Origin: Candidatus Methanomethylophilaceae archaeon
Lineage (GTDB): Archaea > Thermoplasmatota > Thermoplasmata > Methanomassiliicoccales > Methanomethylophilaceae
NCBI GenBank assembly: GCA_017475875.1
Contig: JAFVET010000226.1
Coordinates: 1 to 15,540, forward strand
Reading direction: 5' to 3'
DNA: 15,540 nt
Positions 12,130-15,540 of this stretch are shown in pieces. The notes beneath the pieces were generated by a model, which saw only the letters and a list, made by a program, of their open reading frames with translations, searched no databases and was not told the origin of the DNA. The translations under genes and the position numbers were made by a program. The number at the start of each line of letters is the position of its first letter. Position 1 is the first letter of the stretch.

Positions 12130-13788
12130 TCAGAAAAGCGTGTCGCGGTTACCGGCGATTATCGGGTCGAGGTCGATTTCCGCGAACATCACGGGATGGG
12201 TGAGTCCGTAACCGACGACGACCTCGGGCGCCATCTCGCCGAAGAACCCTATCTGTCTGCCATCCGCACGGATCTCAGCACCTCTGCCCGGGATGAAAGT
12301 CCCGTATTCGCAGTTCTCGAGGACGTGGTCGAACGAGAGCTCCCTGAGTACACCTTCCGTGACGGCTTTGATCTCCGAGAACGGCGTCTTCCAAGCGGTG
12401 GCCATGACGCACAGGTGGAGGACGGTCTTCTGGTCGCGGATCACGTATCCCACCTCGAATATCCTCTGGGGGAGGTCGCGGTGCTTGTTGTGGCGGAGGA
12501 TGCGGACGAGACTCGGCATCAGGTAAGAGCGGAGGCACGTGTGGTCCTCGGTTATGGGGTTGAGGACCTTGACGTTCTCCACTTCGGGGAGACGCGAGAG
12601 CTGGAAGTCCTCCTTTTCGGAGCTGAGCGTACGGGTGTTGACCTCCATGTAACCCATTCCGACGAGTATGTCGCGGACGTTGTCTGTGAAGGTGGTTGTC
12701 GGTTCGAAACCACCGAGCGTCTGTGTGAGCTCGTAACTGCCTCCGAAGCGGTCGAACCCGTATCCGGTGGCGACGTCTTCGAAGATGTCCACCTTGTGCA
12801 TGATGTCCAACCTGGTGCACGGGTAGGTGACGTGGACGGTGTCCCCGTCGCTGGTGGCCTCCATTCCCATGCGGCGGAGGCACTCCACGGTTCCTTCCGG
12901 TCCGAGGGAGAGTCCCAGGAAACGGTCGCACTCCCCGGCGGATATGTCGATTTTGGAAGGTGAGAGGTCCGGGGACCTGAATTTCCTTCCGGATTCGTTC
13001 ATGACGACGCTCTGGATCTTCCCGCCCCTTTCGGCAAGGGATGTCGCGACTATGTCGAGGGCACCCTTGACCGCCTTCAGATCGTTGCCTGTGACGTCTA
13101 TGAAGAGGTCGTGCCTCCCGACGGTGACCGTCGTGAGCCTACCGTTGATGATCGGAGGGAACGAGAGGACCTGTCCCTTGGAATCCTGGATGATCGGGTA
13201 TTTGTCGTAACCCTTGAGGAGGTGGGCGTATGCCTTTCCCTTTTCGTGTTTGACGAGTATCTCAGCCATGTCCATCTCCTCGTCGGAAGCCAACGGGACG
13301 AAACGGATCGAATGCGGGTCCGCCAGACGGTAGGTTATGGGGCCCACGAGTTGCGACATGTCGTGGATTCCGATGGCGAGCTTGCTCCTCTTCCTGCCTA
13401 TGGTGATGTGCAGTTTTTCTTGCATCTCCATGATCGATTTCAGGAAGGTGTCGGTTATCTCGACGTCGCGGACGATCCCGCAACGGAAGTAGGGACGCAC
13501 GCCGAGGACGCTGTCGTCGACGATCACTTCGATATCAGATTCGCCGACATCGTACCTCTTCATGCCGGGTCTGATGTCGAGGAAGGCCCTCATCTCCCTT
13601 GCCAAACCTTCCACGCTGTATAGGTCTGGACGGTCAGGGAAGAATTCTACCGACATCTCGTCGGTGTCCCCTTCCGTCTCGTGCATGTCCGCTCCGATCA
13701 TGGGGATACGGTCTATAAGGGTCTTCACAGGGACTTCCTCGCCAATCAGCGAGCAGAGGTCCCTGTATCCGAAGTTGATCACAGGCAT
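12130..13788 (-). CDS. pheT: Phenylalanyl-tRNA synthetase beta subunit
   Basis: The beta subunit of the alpha2-beta2 PheRS that charges tRNA-Phe. The 552 residues match the short archaeal/eukaryotic form, without the bacterial tRNA-binding N-terminal domain. Recognisable blocks are Val-Glu-Phe-Phe-Pro-Asp-Arg-Pro-Asp-Leu with Glu-Gly-Leu-Ala-Arg-Glu (47-65), the B3/B4 editing region around Lys-Leu-Ala-Ile-Gly-Ile-His-Asp (136-143), and the B5 segment Arg-Leu-Asp-Ile-Met-His-Lys-Val-Asp-Ile-Phe-Glu-Asp-Val-Ala-Thr-Gly-Tyr-Gly-Phe-Asp (326-346). The catalytic-like core domain follows. No pheS is adjacent, so the alpha subunit must be encoded elsewhere. A TATA-like element is centred 26 bases before ATG 13788, and there is no ribosome-binding site, so the transcript is probably leaderless. 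The bcp gene follows nine bases after the stop. Confidence 0.96.
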   Translation of the reverse strand: MPVINFGYRDLCSLIGEEVPVKTLIDRIPMIGADMHETEGDTDEMSVEFFPDRPDLYSVEGLAREMRAFLDIRPGMKRYDVGESDIEVIVDDSVLGVRPYFRCGIVRDVEITDTFLKSIMEMQEKLHITIGRKRSKLAIGIHDMSQLVGPITYRLADPHSIRFVPLASDEEMDMAEILVKHEKGKAYAHLLKGYDKYPIIQDSKGQVLSFPPIINGRLTTVTVGRHDLFIDVTGNDLKAVKGALDIVATSLAERGGKIQSVVMNESGRKFRSPDLSPSKIDISAGECDRFLGLSLGPEGTVECLRRMGMEATSDGDTVHVTYPCTRLDIMHKVDIFEDVATGYGFDRFGGSYELTQTLGGFEPTTTFTDNVRDILVGMGYMEVNTRTLSSEKEDFQLSRLPEVENVKVLNPITEDHTCLRSYLMPSLVRILRHNKHRDLPQRIFEVGYVIRDQKTVLHLCVMATAWKTPFSEIKAVTEGVLRELSFDHVLENCEYGTFIPGRGAEIRADGRQIGFFGEMAPEVVVGYGLTHPVMFAEIDLDPIIAGNRDTLF

Positions 13789-13810
13789 GACCGCGGAATC
13801 AGGACATAGC

Positions 13811-13818
13811 TTATTATG
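13811..13818 (-). promoter_or_regulatory. TATA-like box of pheT, leaderless
   Basis: The minus strand reads CATAATAA, centred 26 bases before the pheT ATG. The match to box A is moderate but the spacing is exact, and no Shine-Dalgarno sequence exists. Confidence 0.55.
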
Positions 13819-13910
13819 GTTATCTTCGCCCCACGGTTTTTCGTCGGAGTCGCGAAAACGTGAACTTCACTCTCGCAGACGGCAAGGCGTCGGATTTCAT
13901 TGTCCCAGAC

Positions 13911-15065
13911 TCATCTGCCGAGCGCCGCGTGCGCCCTCCCCAGGTGGCCCGCGGCCTGCGCCGCCAAGGTGGACAGCTCCCCTGCGAGGACCGTCACGGC
14001 CAGGATCTCAGACAGTTTGCGGGCTTTGCCGTCACCGACGCAGCCGATCATGGCGAGAGCCTCCCTCTGACACGGTAGGGACGTACCTCCACCCACGGTT
14101 CCGAGTTCGACCGCCGGCATGCGGACGCTGATGTACAGGTCCCCGCCGTCGTCCTCGCAATACGTGAGCGCCATGCTCCCGGCCACGGTCTGGGCCGGAT
14201 CCTGTCCGGTGGCGATGAAGAACGCTGCGACCATGTTGGCGGCGTGGGCGTTCGCCCCCAACGTCCCCGCCATGCTGCTCCCCACTAGGTTCTTCGAGGT
14301 GTTCGTCCTCGCAATGGACGCCGCATCGGTGTGGAGCTTGGATTCGACGATGTCCCTGGGGATCTTCGCTTCTGCGACAACCGTCTTCCCCCTGCCGCGT
14401 ATCATGTTGATGGCGGCGGGTTTCTTGTCGGAGCACATGTTCCCCGAGACGGATACGGTGACCGCACCCGTGTTCTCCTCTATCAGTTTGCAAACGGCCT
14501 CGGACGCGATGGTGGCCATGTTCATACCCATGGCGTCCCCGGTCTCGAACGAGAGCCTCATGTGGAGGTCCCTGCCCGCGGGGAAGAACTCGATGTCGTC
14601 GAGCCGACCGTGAGAGGTAGTTCCCGAGACCGCGTCGTCGATGAGGTCGCGGTTGTCGGAGACCCATTCCATGACCTTTCTGGCATGGGCTATCCCCTCG
14701 GTACGGAGGACGGGTGCGCGGGTCATGGCGTCCCTGAGGACCATCGTGTTGGCTCCGCCGGACGAGGAGATGACGCTCATCCCGCGGGATATGGAAGCGA
14801 CGAGCGCTCCCTCCGTGGTGGCGAGGGGGACCAGGAACTCCCCGTCGGCGTATTCGCCGTGGATCGTGACGGGACCGGCATACCCGAGTGGGATCTGGAC
14901 CGTACCGATCATGTTCTCGATGTTCTTGGAAGCCATTTCGGGATCGATCGCGTACTCGGAGATGGCACTAAGGTCCGCTCCAGTGAAGCCTTCGGCCGCC
15001 TTGCGCCTTATTTCGACGTCCTCCCTGGTGCGTCCGCGGTTCTTCAGCCCTTCCTTTTGGTCCAT
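13911..15065 (-). CDS. hmgA: 3-hydroxy-3-methylglutaryl-CoA reductase, class I
   Basis: Reduces HMG-CoA to mevalonate with two NADPH, the committed step towards the isoprenoid chains of archaeal membrane lipids. The 384 residues form a complete soluble catalytic domain without membrane helices. The catalytic residues are visible: Glu85 in Thr-Thr-Glu-Gly-Ala, Lys214/215 in Asp-Lys-Lys-Pro-Ala-Ala-Ile-Asn, Asp289 in Gly-Gln-Asp-Pro-Ala-Gln and His374 in Gly-His-Leu-Gly-Arg-Ala-His. The NADPH motif Asp-Ala-Met-Gly-Met-Asn-Met (177-183) marks class I. I chose ATG 15065 because homology begins there and a TATA box is centred 26 bases upstream. The frame stays open to 15473, but that part is non-homologous spacer. 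It is probably leaderless and monocistronic, with a spacer of about 120 bases before pheT. Confidence 0.96.
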   Translation of the reverse strand: MDQKEGLKNRGRTREDVEIRRKAAEGFTGADLSAISEYAIDPEMASKNIENMIGTVQIPLGYAGPVTIHGEYADGEFLVPLATTEGALVASISRGMSVISSSGGANTMVLRDAMTRAPVLRTEGIAHARKVMEWVSDNRDLIDDAVSGTTSHGRLDDIEFFPAGRDLHMRLSFETGDAMGMNMATIASEAVCKLIEENTGAVTVSVSGNMCSDKKPAAINMIRGRGKTVVAEAKIPRDIVESKLHTDAASIARTNTSKNLVGSSMAGTLGANAHAANMVAAFFIATGQDPAQTVAGSMALTYCEDDGGDLYISVRMPAVELGTVGGGTSLPCQREALAMIGCVGDGKARKLSEILAVTVLAGELSTLAAQAAGHLGRAHAALGR

Positions 15066-15086
15066 GGGTTCGGAAGTACGGTATAC

Positions 15087-15096
15087 GATATAAAAC
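15087..15096 (-). promoter_or_regulatory. TATA box of hmgA, leaderless
   Basis: The minus strand reads GTTTTATATC, an excellent box A, centred about 26 bases before ATG 15065. No Shine-Dalgarno sequence is present, so transcription should start at or near the A of the start codon. Confidence 0.75.
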
Positions 15097-15311
15097 GGAT
15101 GTTCACCCGTTGACAGCGGATTCAAGCCGCATAATGCCAGGGTTCGATGAGTATGGCGGTACCGTGATGATTGCTCTACGCGGATGGTGTTTTTTTGCGG
15201 TAGTGGATTGAAAACCTTATCACATTTTGTGCTGGAACATTCGGTGTGGTGATAGACGGTGATCTTCTGCGGACGTCCAAACTTCGATTCCAAAGACGTT
15301 CTGGGTAACAC

Positions 15312-15320
15312 TTTTAAAAA
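15312..15320 (+). promoter_or_regulatory. TATA box of the partial membrane protein gene, leaderless
   Basis: TTTTAAAAA is centred 26 bases before ATG 15342, with no ribosome-binding site between. This supports ATG 15342 as the true start of the truncated gene. Confidence 0.65.
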
Positions 15321-15341
15321 CAATCCCCGATTAGGAAACCG

Positions 15342-15540
15342 ATGCGCCCGATCAGCGACGTTGTGAGCGACCTCAACGCCAGAGTCGATACGTTCGTCAC
15401 AAAGGTCTCCGATTCGCCGATGTATTCGAGGCATCCGGAAGCCGAGAGGCGTGACGCATTCATCTGCCGGCATTTTCCCGCCGTGCTCGTCGTGTGCATA
15501 GTGGCCTGGATGCTCGTCATCAGCTACAACACCCCGCTCA
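15342..15540 (+). CDS. Unrecognised membrane protein, N-terminal part only
   Basis: An open frame runs from ATG 15342 to the window edge, 66 residues, with no stop. It starts Met-Arg-Pro-Ile-Ser-Asp-Val-Val-Ser-Asp-Leu, with an amphipathic, charged N-terminal 40 residues (Arg-His-Pro-Glu-Ala-Glu-Arg-Arg-Asp). A hydrophobic stretch at about residues 46-62 (Pro-Ala-Val-Leu-Val-Val-Cys-Ile-Val-Ala-Trp-Met-Leu-Val-Ile) follows, probably the first transmembrane helix, and then Ser-Tyr-Asn-Thr-Pro. The strong TATA box 26 bases upstream and the GC-rich third codon positions support a real gene. I do not recognise the family. It is divergent from hmgA, so any functional link to isoprenoid synthesis is speculative. 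Confidence 0.75.
   Translation, partial: MRPISDVVSDLNARVDTFVTKVSDSPMYSRHPEAERRDAFICRHFPAVLVVCIVAWMLVISYNTPL

Larger units (their letters stand above)
15066..15341. other. Divergent intergenic region between hmgA and a membrane protein gene
   Basis: These 276 bases hold the hmgA promoter at one end and the membrane protein promoter at the other. The middle has a T7 run at 15190-15196 and an isolated GTGATGA at 15164-15170 that resembles a C box, but no CTGA D box follows at a useful distance. I see no convincing gene or strong hairpin. Confidence 0.5.

Noticed and set aside
15164..15170. GTGATGA, a match to the C box of C/D guide RNAs.
   Set aside because: No CTGA D box follows at 50-70 bases and no internal C'/D' pair is seen.
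15066..15473. Minus-strand extension of hmgA to 15473, adding 136 residues.
   Set aside because: The added part crosses the hmgA TATA box and an AT-rich spacer and has no HMG-CoA reductase similarity.
1..15540. CRISPR arrays, insertion sequences, integrase attachment sites, replication origin.
   Set aside because: No regularly spaced repeats, transposase or recombinase genes, or clustered origin-type repeats were seen; tRNA-Ala has no nearby integrase or duplicated 3' end.

Overview
This window is protein-dense archaeal chromosome with high GC in coding regions. The archaeal assignment rests on SRP54, TrmY (tRNA pseudouridine-54 N1-methyltransferase), a class I HMG-CoA reductase, the archaeal form of the PheRS beta subunit, and TATA-box promoters about 26 bases upstream of several start codons (leaderless transcripts). 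One protein fuses archaeal phosphopantetheine adenylyltransferase to a DUF84 NTPase; I know this arrangement from Thermoplasmata, so a Thermoplasmatota member, possibly a Methanomassiliicoccales-like lineage, is my best guess. No methanogenesis gene is present to confirm it. I saw no mobile element, CRISPR array or recent foreign DNA.

Layout. Positions 128-204 (-): tRNA-Ala(CGC) with encoded CCA. 260-1447 (-): MFS transporter. 1580-1984 (+): small pyridoxamine-phosphate-oxidase-like flavoprotein. 1998-3541 (-): purB followed by a 58-residue two-helix membrane protein. 3542-3827: GC-rich, hairpin-forming intergenic region. 3828-4835 (+): highly charged coiled-coil protein with its own promoter and a strong terminator. 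4836-5196: AT-rich intergenic region with a strong promoter and a candidate structured RNA. 5197-11670 (+): a tightly packed cluster of srp54 (broken by a one-base frameshift), trmY, a zinc-ribbon membrane protein, the CoaD-like/DUF84 fusion, a GlcD/LDH-type FAD dehydrogenase, etfB and etfA. 11650-13788 (-): pheT then a one-cysteine BCP peroxiredoxin, converging on etfA with a 21-base overlap. 13911-15065 (-): HMG-CoA reductase. 15342-end (+): start of an unrecognised membrane protein.

How the genes work together. The plus-strand cluster joins protein targeting, tRNA modification and CoA synthesis to a probable 2-hydroxyacid (lactate-type) dehydrogenase-EtfAB module. Genes inside it overlap by 1-4 bases or sit directly next to each other, and most have Shine-Dalgarno sequences, whereas genes that open transcripts mostly look leaderless. 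The other genes are housekeeping: purine synthesis, phenylalanyl-tRNA charging, peroxide defence and isoprenoid lipid synthesis.

Most worth a second look: the srp54 frameshift, the candidate pseudoknotted RNA just upstream of it, the dehydrogenase-EtfAB module with cysteines in unusual places, and the palindromic stop-codon overlap between etfA and the peroxiredoxin gene.
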